Of a stretch of DNA of 64,000 nt, positions 1 through 10,622 are shown piece after piece; within the stretch, counting starts at the first letter, position 1, and each line of letters begins with the position of its first letter. The notes under the pieces are model-generated. The model searched no databases. It was given only the letters and a program-made list of their open reading frames with translations, and was not told where the DNA came from. A program made the translations under genes and the position numbers. The stretch spans positions 3,911,001-3,975,000 of the forward strand of contig CM034110.1 of NCBI GenBank assembly GCA_019914945.1, given 5' to 3'. The stretch is from Typha latifolia. Taxonomy: Eukaryota; Streptophyta; Magnoliopsida; Poales; Typhaceae.

Positions 1-2198
1 AAAATAAGTTGCTCTATCATGTGCCTAGTTTGGCATATCATCTCTGAACTATGTGGACAATCTTGTCTCTTGTACTGTTGGAATTGGAATTGATCTTTTC
101 AACATTTCAGAATTGACTTGAATTAAGCCTAAGACGACCAAACATGAAAGGTACAAAAAAATATGTAAATATGCCAAATAAATACTGAAATTTGAAACAT
201 AACTCAAACATTGACTTACTAAAAACACCTAAAGACCAATTATCAACTAGTTTGAAATATCTTATCAGTCTTCATACCATGGATTGTTGTGTGTCTACCA
301 ACCGGGCTCGTACCGGACGGCACTTACCATGAAGAGATAAATGGTACCCCTCCAAAATGAGCATTATCTGCTTCATGAGAAACGGATTGGTAGATTGGTT
401 TCAGTGAGTTATCGGTTGGATCAGCTGATCCCGGTCCATATGAACCCATTTCTGTCATCGGATCAATCAATTCCCCATGATCTCAAGGGAGAGGAGCATA
501 CAAGAGAAATAATAAAATGCATATATGATAAGAGCTAATAAAGGAAGAATGGCAAGATTGCAGAAGATGAAAGAGATGTCAATGTAGCTAGTGTGGTTGG
601 GCTGGTGAGTGTAGTCGAGTGTGAATTGAGAAGTTGGACATCGGGGTTGACAAAGATTAAATCAGTGATGGCTGTGAGGGGGCTGCATGTGAGAACGGAA
701 GTGAGATTGAGATTTTTTCCTTTTTTTTCTTTTTTTTCTTTTTTTTTTTTGATAGAGGATGAGAGATGAGGTGAGCAGTGGAGGAGAGTGGGAGAGTGGG
801 ACAAAGGGAGATTTTTTTTTAATTTGTGTGAGAGAGAAGAGAGAATGGGTTGGAGTGAAATTGAGAACGTAGTATTTTTTTTTTAGATTTTAGACTTATT
901 ATTATTTTAAGGGTTTAAGATATTTCCTGCAAATTAAAATAATTTTTTGGAACTTGACATAATTAAAAATTGGTCTAATACTGCTAGGCTGATACCGGCA
1001 ATACGTTTCATTTTCTCAAACTCTTGCTCTCAGCTCAGAATTTTGGCTTCACTGCCATAATGAAATATGAGATTCTAAATACATCTTTTCTTAGGAACTG
1101 CCATGACTTTATTGAGTAGAAGCATAGCTTTATTGTAATACTAATTAGGTTACTCCAAGCAGGTAACCATGATCTGACTTTTAAATCAGTTATAAGTATC
1201 ATCCATTATCTAGACATTTGAAATTTTCACTAGAAATTTGAATTGTTTATTACATCTTGTGCTACATTAAAAGATTACTTGAACAATTTCTTTTTATTGT
1301 TGTATAAAATTTACTTTGTCATAAATCAGTTTGAATCTATGGATGATATGCATTTTTCTAATTTGTCATTGGATTTTAGTCGGACAAAACTTAAGACATC
1401 CCTCAAGAAAGACATCAAAGTCATCGAATGGTTCATTTTGGAAAATACACATGCAGATACATGCTTTTGTTTGGATCAACATGATTCTGTGTATATATCC
1501 ATAAATAAACTGAAACATACACACACACACACAAAAGCTCTATGTTAAATCTTTTGAAAAAGAACAGGAAAATTTGTAGCCATTGATTATCCTTTGTTTG
1601 GACAATTTTGTAGCCATTGATTATCCTTTGGTTGGACAATTTTGTAGCCGTTGGATACCTTCTATATTTGGAAAAGCTCAAAATGAGTCAAAATAAAGAT
1701 AGGTACTTACCTCTCCACATGGGACAACTTTTTACAACCCCGAGCCTCAACTGATTGCTTGGAAAGTGTAAAAGGGGGATTTCCCTTGCTGGCATTTTCT
1801 AAATCAGAAGTTTATGTATCTTGAAGCTGGAGTCTTGACCTATTTGGTTTTATGCCATTATCTCTAAATAAAACTGCTATAAAACCCTACCTAATTAAGT
1901 ACTGGCATGAACTTCTTAATATGTTTAGGCATTAAAAAAATTTAGAGTGATTCGATATATGTTTAGGCATTCAAATAATTGGAGTGAGATAAAATAGGCA
2001 TTCAAATATTTAGAGTGATGAGCAGTTTGCTTGTTTGGGAAACATCTTGTATTCTTATAATTTATTTATCTAGGATTTGTTATAACGGAAGGTTTGCTTC
2101 TTGTATATTTAGGTCCTTCATATTTTTAGAGTAATCATAGTACTAATAAAATGTATCGTTGTGCTTATGTATGGTAACTTGAGATTTGATGGCTGCAG
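1..2198. other. AT-rich non-coding DNA upstream of the first recognised NUP188 exon
   Basis: No exon of the downstream nucleoporin gene could be recognised here, although the usual plant protein has over a thousand more N-terminal residues. The stretch is probably intron, ending in the acceptor GCTGCAG just before 2199. Open frames at 341-538 and 1243-1548 show no family resemblance and simple composition. It holds a 34-bp tandem repeat (1573-1655), repeated short blocks around TTTAGGCATT near 1925-2020, and poly-T runs near 720-750. Confidence 0.5.
1573..1655. repeat. 34-bp tandem repeat, about 2.4 copies
   Basis: Units start at 1573, 1607 and 1641, each opening with TTTGTAGCC. The first two differ at one base (TTTG versus GTTG region) and the third is partial and diverged. 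No function is evident. Confidence 0.85.
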
Positions 2199-5100
2199 TG
2201 GTAGAAAAGAACTCAGCAATCTTGTAATGAATGATCTTTATTACCATCTACAAGGAGAGCTTGAAGGTCGTGAAATTACGTCAGGTCCATTTCAGGAGCT
2301 TTTACATTTCCTACTTTCTTTAGAAGCTTTTCAGAATGAGGAGCGGAGAAAGGATAAGAGCTCCTCACAAGTTGTCAAGGACTCTTGTATGTTTGATGTT
2401 TTACACATACGACGCGAACTCGGGATTGATTTATGGTGTTATTCTGGTTCTGGTTGGACGGAATCCAAAGAAATAGCTGAGAAGATGTTAATGATTATCC
2501 ATAATGCAAATTTGATGATGTCCGTATCAGCTTCAAAGCATTTTGCTTTGAAATCTTTAATTGCAGCTTTATCTGTCTACATGAGAAGAGTTAGTCTTTT
2601 CACCCTTTACCTTTTTCATGATAGAAGGGTTTCTATTTTCTCTTTATCCTTCATATCTCTGAATCATTTTTCATGATGCTGATGTTGTAAAATTTTACAG
2701 AGTGATGAATGGAAGCCGAAATTACTTGTTGAAGGGATGTCTGACCAGCTCGTCTTATCAGGTATCCGATATGTTTGCAAGACTCTGCAGGAAACAGTAG
2801 ATTCAGCAATTCCACATTCTAACACGAATGAGGTTTTGCTTCAGTTCCTTTCAGCTCATGTTGAACTGTTACTTACTCTCACAAGAATCCATTTTGAGCA
2901 AAGGAAATGCAGGAGAGAGTTCTTTCCTATCCTTGCACTTCTTATAAAAACTTCAGGATCAGTCATTCAAATTTTATCTGATATCAGGCCATTCAATCTG
3001 GCCCCTAACAAAGTAGTGAAGCTTCTTCTTATGTTACTTCTGACTTCACTTCGGTTCACTTATTCTGTAGAGAATATGAAAGATGAACCTGATCTTGAAT
3101 TAAACCTCTTTTCTGAAGTGTCTATTTCAAGTATTGGGGTATTACCTGTTCTCTGCAAGTATGCAGAGAACAGTGAATACTCTAACCCCTCTGTGGCATC
3201 ATTGGATTTAATGCTGAAGGGTTATTTGACTCCTAATATTTGGTTTCCCGTCCTACAAAAGCACCTTCGACTACAGGTTATCCTCCGAAAGGTTCTAATG
3301 AAGGACGCTTCAGTTTCTGCTCATGTGATCTTTAATTTTTGTTTGACCTTGGCACGCACAAAAGATGGTGCTAAGATGCTTCATTTGGCTGATATTTTTT
3401 CTTCCTTAAAGGTGCTTTTAAGTCAGCTAAATATTGGCGATCCTTTACTTAGTGATGGAACTAGCAGTATTAGCCAAGGAAAGCATGTGCACCTCTGGCG
3501 ACTTGGCTTGGCTATTATGACATCAGTGATTTATTGCATTGGTGATGATTCTTATATGGATATTGTGGACAATTCAATACATTTTCTTTCGGAGAAGGCA
3601 CACATTATTTTTTCCTTTTCTCTTTCTGCACCAAATGTTCCTGTTGATGATCAGAGCAAGAATAGAGGAATACTCCAAAAATCAAAGACATCCCTTGGAG
3701 ATCTGAATCTAACTGAACACACTCTCATGCTAATATGTGAGCTTGCAAAACATCACGCTTTGTGGAGCATGGGTATGAAGGAAATAGCTTCTGGACTAAA
3801 TGAGACAATTATCCACCTTTTAGCCTTTATAAGCAAGGGAAATTTGAGAGGTGGAGAGTCCTCAAATTACAACTTACATTTTGAATGTCCACCAACTGTC
3901 AAGGAGGAGGTGGACTTTGATGAGATTCCATCAGCAATGAAAAGTAAACAAGGATGGTTTTCTCTCTCTCTCTGCTCCATGAGAAATGCAACTGTTTCTG
4001 ATCAGACACATGCAGGATTGCCATTAGTCAACAAAGATCAGGCTAATGAAGATTCTGATTTGGTTTGGCCAACTTTTTTTACCAACATGGTTGCTACACA
4101 GATTTATAAAATTGCTTTTCTAATTTTGAAGTTCCTGTGCATGCAAGCTAAAGCAGCAGTTAAAAGGGCGGTAGAGGTGGCTTTTATTGATCTTGCCCAT
4201 TTCCCTGAGCTTCCTATGCCTGAGATTCTGCATGGATTACAGGTATTACATTAGCAGTAATTATGTATGTATTTATAGCTTTCAAATATATTTGATAGTT
4301 AATACTTAGTATCACCTTAAATTTAGTTTACTAGTTTCTCCTACATGAAAGACTTACATTTGATTGTTTGCAGAAAGAGAAAAAAAAAACTATGTTTGTT
4401 GTTCCCGTATCTTATGCCGAAGTGCCTGCATAGAGCTATGTAGAATTGGAGAATTTGAGTCTGTGAGACTCCAGATCCTGCGAATCTATAGAGCAAACAT
4501 AATTGAATTAATTTAACTTAAATCATCTGAATTCTTAAGTGCAGGAAATTGTGAAATTTGATTTCTCTAAGTCCGGACTTCCAACAGTTTCTTGTATTTG
4601 GTACTATTGAATTATCACTAAACGTAAGTCTTTGTCACCATTATTAAATAACATGATCCCAAGAAAAATCAATTTAGTTAGCAACAATATTTGGAGGTCC
4701 CATTTGTATCTATTCTCTGTTTGGAGAACAAGTCAGACACCCTGTTATAAGTTGAATTCAGTTTTGCATTTTTTTTATGTTTGTGCCTTATCATTGAATT
4801 TCTTAATTGGGTTGTGATTGTCTTGCTTAGGATCAAACAACTGCCATAATCACTGAAATGTGCGAGGGCAACAGATCAAAATGTCTTCCTGTGGAAACAG
4901 AGAATGTGTGCCTCCTGTTGTTACAGATTCTGGAAAAATCTGTGTACCTGGAATTTTGTGTATCCCAGTCTTGTGGGATCCGACCAGTTTTGGGTCGGAT
5001 TGAAGATTTTTCCAAGGAAATCAAAGCTATGATGCATGGTATGTGTTTGGCCCTCTTCCCTTTTAAAGTGCTATATTACAAATAATTCCAGTTCATCTAA

Positions 5101-5224
5101 TCCCATCAACTTTGAACTTTATTCACATATTGCAGTGGCTGAACAGCACTCAAAATTCAAATCATCGCTGAAGTCACTAAAGCAGATAATAGCTCTTCAA
5201 TACCCAGAATTGTTACATCACTAA
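2199..5224 (+). CDS. NUP188: NUP188-like nucleoporin, C-terminal part (four exons; 5' part missing)
   Basis: Coding exons read from GT..AG junctions with consistent phase are 2199-2589, 2701-4242, 4831-5038 and 5136-5224, ending in TAA. They give 742 residues after a split codon. Introns are 111, 588 and 97 bp. The protein is leucine-rich and helical with no catalytic motif, as expected of an alpha-solenoid scaffold. Segments such as ELSNLVMNDLYYHLQGELEG and the ending LKQIIALQYPELLHH resemble what I know of plant NUP188 (DUF3414). In that family the protein sits in the inner ring of the nuclear pore complex and binds NUP93-type partners; this role is known from the family, not seen here. All four exons are intact with no premature stop, so the gene is probably functional and its 5' exons lie outside the window or beyond a long intron. 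A less likely alternative is a truncated gene copy. The identification is from memory of the family and needs a search. Confidence 0.8.
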
Positions 5225-5689
5225 CAATCATAATCTTACATGCATGTAAATGTCGTGTCCCGTTTTCCCATTTCTTTGTTGACCAAGAGTGCCCCCTTTT
5301 TCAGATCTGTAAAATTAGTTCCTTGTTAGTATTTAGTATGTGTTACTTCCATCAAACTTTTGCTGGTTCCTTTTTATTTACTGTGAATGCAGCATTTTGT
5401 AGCTGAAACTTAGCCCTATAAATTCCGCCACCCCGCCCAAGTCTTCTGCAACTTACCATCTAAGTTGCAAAGGGCGCCGTACCTGTCTGATTACTCTTTG
5501 CTGCCATGAAATAACTGTGAAACAATTCCTTTATTTATGAGTAGAAGATGCTTCGATTATATTGTTTTGTTGCTGCACTCATCATTGAAATAATTCCAAT
5601 TTTTTTTTGGAGAACTTTTTGGCTCTTCTTTCATCTCCCCGTACCCATAATCTAAAGAAACTTAACTTTAGGAAAGACTAACATGCAGA

Positions 5690-6010
5690 AATCCTGTTAA
5701 AAGATATGCGAAGAGGCCCTTAGCTGAGACCGAGAACAATCTATCAAGGTTGCGGTTCCCCTCGGAACTCGGATAATAGTTTGCGCTGAGGAAGGTGGAG
5801 AGTGGGGAGTGAAAACACCAAGGCAAGAGAGCGACCTATGCAAAGGTTTGAAAGATTGCGTCGTCTATTTTAACGCGCCGTGGATGGGTAAAGTCGGTGA
5901 AAGGTTACCGGGTAATCAAGCTAGAATGAGCAACTTTAGATGAACCCTACCCACTTTTACACCAGGCATAGAGTTTCCTTTAAAGATAAAGGTCGTATAA
6001 ACTCGACCAC
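5690..6010. other. GC-richer block of unknown origin
   Basis: About 320 bp stand out from AT-rich surroundings by higher GC, balanced composition and many CpG, for example GCGCCGTGGATGGG near 5875. The texture resembles structured organellar RNA or intron sequence, and an organelle-to-nucleus transfer is possible. I could not match it to a specific organellar gene from memory, so the origin is open. Confidence 0.35.
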
Positions 6011-6299
6011 AAGTGGCCTCCATGTGCCTTTTCACTTTCTTACATTTCATTTAATCTTTCACCATTAGTCTTTGTAAAGATGTGTGATCACTCCGGTAAA
6101 TTTGTATTGAGAATCGGTGATATTTTATACCAAATAAGAAAAATACTAGTAATTGGATGTAATGTATTAGTAATAATATGTATTTTTCTAAAATATTTTT
6201 CTACTACAAATGTAGGTTTAAAATGCTTTATATATATGTATTAGGACAAATACGAATTTACTAATATGTAATAGTGCGGAATATATATATATATTGTAT

Positions 6300-6490
6300 T
6301 ATAGTATGAATATATAGCCATATAATGTATGACATTATATCATAGTGCAAGTACATAGCATGTAGTGCGTGGCAATATAGAGATAGTGCAAACATATAAC
6401 ATGTAGTGCGTGATAATGTAGATATATAGCCAAATAGTGTAGTGTAGTATAAATATATAGTCATATAGAGCGTGACAATATAGACATATA
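6300..6490. repeat. Degenerate tandem repeat (ATATAG / AGTGCGTG blocks)
   Basis: Blocks such as ATGTAGTGCGTG recur with spacing of roughly 50-60 bp, each followed by AATATAG or AATGTAG and TATATAGCCA. The copies are diverged. Confidence 0.6.
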
Positions 6491-8239
6491 TCCGTGATAG
6501 ACATGTGAACCTTGTAAGCTTTCAAACATATTTATAAGCTTGGATACAATTTGTTTTTGGGGCTTGCGGCTTATAAGCCCATAAAATCAGACCAAGATGG
6601 CAAGCAAATTTCTAACCTAACAAAGTATCTGACAAGACATTACACAACCCTTGATTTGTATAGTTAATTAGACTTTTCCCCTCTCTATAACCTTGTAAGA
6701 CGGCAAAAGAGCCTTGCTTTTGGGGCTTGCTAGGATGTAAGCTCGCAAAAATCACTAAGATGGAACCCAGCTTTCTAACCTAGCAAAAGTGAAAATTTTG
6801 GCACAAATAACTTTCTATTTAGAATTTTTTTTAATAGGCTTCTCTTTTAAGCCATTTAACCGTTTATTATGATTTAATTTTAACTTTTTTAACACCGTAA
6901 GTTGATGAGTTATTTAGAAGAGAGAGGAGAGGGAGAGAAGAAAAAATAATGTTGATAAGACATGAAAATGATAGATATACATCATTTGAAGGGTAAAATT
7001 AGAATCTATTTGAATTCAAATTAGATTTTTTTTTCTCCATCTCTTTATTGTGGAATGAATTTAGCTAGGAATAAAAAATTGTTTGGTTTAAACCTATGAC
7101 ACCCCTTGAAGTCAAACAAAAGAGGGGATAGAAGTTTAATCTAAAGCCTCATCTGCGTTAGCCTTCCAGATCAGCCCTGAAAAGGTTCACCGGCCTGCGT
7201 CCGTGCGCACGCACTATACTTATGCTCACCGCTTCAAAAATCCCCAAGCAGCTTTTGCACCATGGCCAATCTACACCACATCAAGTAAAAAAGCAAAGCA
7301 CCCTCTTTGTTGTCTTAGGCTTATTTGGGTGTGAGTGCAGCTCTTTGCCAAGTTGCATCAATTTGATATTAGAATCATCATTCCTTTGATATTCTCATAG
7401 TCAGAGTCCTAACTAGTAGGAGAATGAATGACTGATTCAAATTCTTCGACACCATATATTACACAACATAATCCCTCGATGGAATACGAGATCGAGGTCA
7501 TCTAGAGGAGAGACACCTACGTGAGCTCAGTGCTTGTATATTTGGGCTTCCTCAAGTTCTCACCTTGCGGCCAAAATGAACGGAAGTATGGTTGATTGAT
7601 ACATTTTAAGTCTAAATTAAGTCCAAGTTTGAATTTGAATGAGTCTTTAAATTGTACAAATTTATATTTTATGCAGTTTTAAAAAAATAATCAGAAAATA
7701 TTTATACGATGTTTAAAACATATGAAACCAGGGGATTGAAACTCTGATGTCGTGACGTCATGATGTACGTTTTTTGTATTACATACAAGGAGAAGGAATA
7801 CTTAATTTTTTTTTGAGAAATTTGCGCCAGCTTGAGCTCAATGCGCACCTACCAAGGTCGATGCGCAACCGCATCCAAATATCAGGCAAGAGAAACCTTT
7901 TACGGTCCAGGGATAGTTCAATTGCAACCCTTCACCAGGTAATATGATTAGTTGTTTAGTTGGATTGCATCATTTTTCAATGAGAAATTCTAAAAATGAT
8001 AATGATATGATAATATAAGAGTTGCAAAATAAGATTATAATTCAGATTTTATTTCAAACCTATTTCCTATCTTTCTCCAAGAAAATAAATAATAAATATC
8101 TATTTACATTAAAATAGAAAAAGATTATTAAGGTCAATTTGATCATTTATATACTTTTTTCCAACTACTATAACCAAACACTATATATCTCATATTTTTA
8201 TTCTAATACTTATGCTTTTTTTATGCAAACAAATACCTA

Positions 8240-8575
8240 GTAAGAAATTAGGATGAAAAATTTCTTTATCCTCGATAATCCTTATTCTATCTCAATGCTA
8301 ATTTTTGTTATCTCACAACTAAATGGATCTTTAATATAAGCAACTAAGCTGCTTGAAATTAAAAGTTATTATATCTCTGATGTGACAAACATTAAGAAAT
8401 TGGGACAAAAAAAATGCCCTTTATACCAGCATGAGTCCTCATTTTATCTCACTCATAATTTTTTCTTATTTCACAACTAAATAAACCATTATACTAGCAA
8501 AGAAGCTCCATGAAGTAAATAGTTATTATATCACTAATGTGACAAAGACTATCAAATATGCACAAAGCTCCTAAA
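8240..8575. repeat. Old direct duplication of about 160 bp
   Basis: Two adjacent stretches (about 8260-8395 and 8430-8560) share the order TATCTCA, CACAACTAAAT, AAGCT(G/C)C, GTTATTATATC, ATGTGACAAA with substitutions between. No gene is associated. Confidence 0.55.
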
Positions 8576-8905
8576 TCTCAAATCAAACAACTATGAAATA
8601 TAGTTTACTAACAAAAAGAACTTTCAAGAGAAAATAAAAAAAACCATAGTAACTCTAATGTCATCATCATGATGCGCTCTTCAATATCTACAAATACAAA
8701 AAAAAAAAGGCTCAGAATATCATTAAATATGTCAACAAATTTATCAAAAATAAAGTGTTAGGTTTTTATTATTGGCAATTGTGTACAAAATATTCTAAGT
8801 ATATTTATACGTATATATGAGCTTTTATACAAGTCTAGAAAGTATCTGTTTTGAAGAATTGTAAGATTATTGGAGAAGAGTTTATAAGTTCGCATCGTAT
8901 TCACA

Positions 8906-9290
8906 GCGCGTTCACATGCATTCACACAAACAAAGAGCAGTGTTCACAAGCACGCTCGAACGCGGGTACATGCGTTCACAGAGATAGATAGCAGCGTTCA
9001 CAAGCGCATTTGAACGCGGGTACATGCGTTCACACAGACAAATAGCAGCGTTCACTAGCGCGTTCGAACGCGGGTACATGCGTTCACACAGACAGAAATA
9101 CCGCGTTTATAAGCGCATTCAAACGCGAGCTCACGCATTTGCACAGATAGTAAGTGTTATTTCTGCGTGCGTTCGAACACAGCCTAGGTCGTTCGAACGC
9201 AACCTGTGAAAATCAGGCTGCTGCGTTCGAACGCACTTGGGCCCATTCGAACGCACCCGAGCCGCGTTCGAACGCACCTACGAAGTTTAC
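8906..9290. repeat. CGTTCGAACG palindrome array in the solo LTR
   Basis: Repeated units of about 55 bp contain GCGTTCACA(A)GCGCGTTCGAACGC-type blocks, TACATGCGTTCACA and an ACAGA-rich tail. Some palindromes have lost CpG (ATTTGAACGC, GCATTCAAAC). It is the shorter counterpart of the arrays at 51586-52092 and 56497-57004. Confidence 0.85.
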
Positions 9291-9349
9291 AATTTTTGGA
9301 CTTTCGTGAGTTTGGATAAGACTTGGATTTAACTCTATCTTGGAGAGCT

Positions 9350-9357
9350 TATATAAG
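9350..9357 (+). promoter_or_regulatory. LTR TATA box
   Basis: TATATAAG lies about 60 bp after the palindrome array, at the place equivalent to 52338-52345 in the complete element. It probably marks the U3 core promoter. Confidence 0.55.
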
Positions 9358-9827
9358 TGTAGTGATGCCCTAACTCTAGGGTGGTTAAAGAAGCAATTTT
9401 GAATGAAACTTCTTGAGGCTACATCATTTCTTCAATTAACAAGGTCCTGCTCTTCTACAAAGCTTAATCTTTCGTCTTAAGGGCTATCTAAATGAAAGAT
9501 CAATCTCGAGGGCTAATGAGGTTAGATATCAATCACGAGAAGTAGTGAATCGTGGGTTCTATCGAGCAAGACTATGAAGAACAAAGTTGTGAGGATTGAC
9601 GATTTTATCTTATGAGTCAATTTTGTAACTGCTACTATTCTAATTTTTGGTTTTGATCCGAGTTTGGAATCATAGTTTTTTTTCGTTTAGGTTTTTTCAC
9701 ATTAAAACCTTGGCGTTCATCTCTGCTTTCGTTTTTAAAATTTCTTCCGATTTTTACTTAAACGAATGAGTGATATCATTGCCTAGGATTTAGATACATA
9801 CGTGTGTCTAGGAGTTTTTTCATAAAG

Positions 9828-10622
9828 TATTGAAATGGATTAAAAGTAATTAACCATACTAAGATGGCCAAGCAACATTCTGATTCGTAGCATTTTTCGC
9901 TGGATGCATTTACACATACATATTCGATTGGATGTCATAAAATGTTTTTTTATCTGTTGAACAGCGACTATAGTTGCTTCAAAAGGTGCTATCTCACTTG
10001 GAATGTAATCCATTATGAAAAGATGTTTACTTTCAATGGATACATCTCTGAAACTTTTTAAACAGAGAGAAAGAACACCTTATAAACAACAATATCCTTT
10101 CCCTAAATGAATTCTTCTTATTTCTTATAAAAAAATATTGTTTCCAATTTTTGTTCTTAATATTTAGGTTTAGTGATTAGTCCCTAAATTCATTCGAAAT
10201 ATAGTTCTTAGAAATTTAACAGTGAAGGCATTATATCTTCGAGACATCTTGCAAATCATTTCTAGACTAAACTAATGAAATTTTAATCAAAAACTACTCT
10301 AAAAATATAAATAAATAAAAAGTCTGATCAGATAATAGATTAGAATCTTCGTAAAGAAAAATCCTCCCTTCAACAAGAACAATAAATTTTTTTTTGTTTG
10401 ATTAATTTGTCTAAGTTATAAGTAGAATTTCTAAAAATCTATCTGTATTGTTGGTTGAAAAATTATTATATTAAAAGAAGCAATATGTTATGCTGGCTCT
10501 ACTACAACAAAATTAGTCACAATAATATCCACCAATATTATATAGCATATGATGATTTTTAAGGGTTACATGAAATCAATAATTAGGGCTAACAACATAC
10601 TAATTAGCTACTACAATCTCAT
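9828..10622. other. Intergenic DNA, nothing recognised
   Basis: AT-rich sequence between the solo LTR and the 3' end of the Ole e 1-type gene. It probably includes the 3' UTR of that gene on its right side. No repeats or coding signals are visible. Confidence 0.5.

Larger units (their letters stand above)
5225..8755. other. Intergenic DNA downstream of NUP188
   Basis: No coding region was recognised. The first 300 bp or so are likely the 3' UTR. A GC-richer block at 5690-6010 and two degenerate repeats (6300-6490, 8240-8575) are listed separately. The rest is AT-rich single-copy-looking sequence with no signal I can name; the open frames at 6261-6525 on the minus strand are AT-repeat artefacts. 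Confidence 0.6.
8756..9822 (+). mobile_element. Solo LTR of the Ty1/copia (Sirevirus-like) family, TSD TAAAG
   Basis: The sequence starts TGTTAGGTTTTTATT and ends TTTTTTCA, as do the LTRs of the complete element at 51447-57721. It is flanked on both sides by TAAAG (8751-8755 and 9823-9827), a perfect 5-bp target duplication. No internal region is present, so it is a solo LTR left by LTR-LTR recombination. At 1067 bp it is shorter than the 1364-1366 bp LTRs because it has a shorter palindrome array and one rather than five copies of the 43-bp repeat. Confidence 0.93.

Noticed and set aside
1243..1548. 101-residue frame upstream of NUP188
   Set aside because: It does not resemble NUP188 or another family, includes a CA-dinucleotide run (HTHTHT) and lacks flanking splice logic.
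6261..6525. Two overlapping tyrosine-rich minus frames
   Set aside because: They are artefacts of the degenerate ATATAG repeat.
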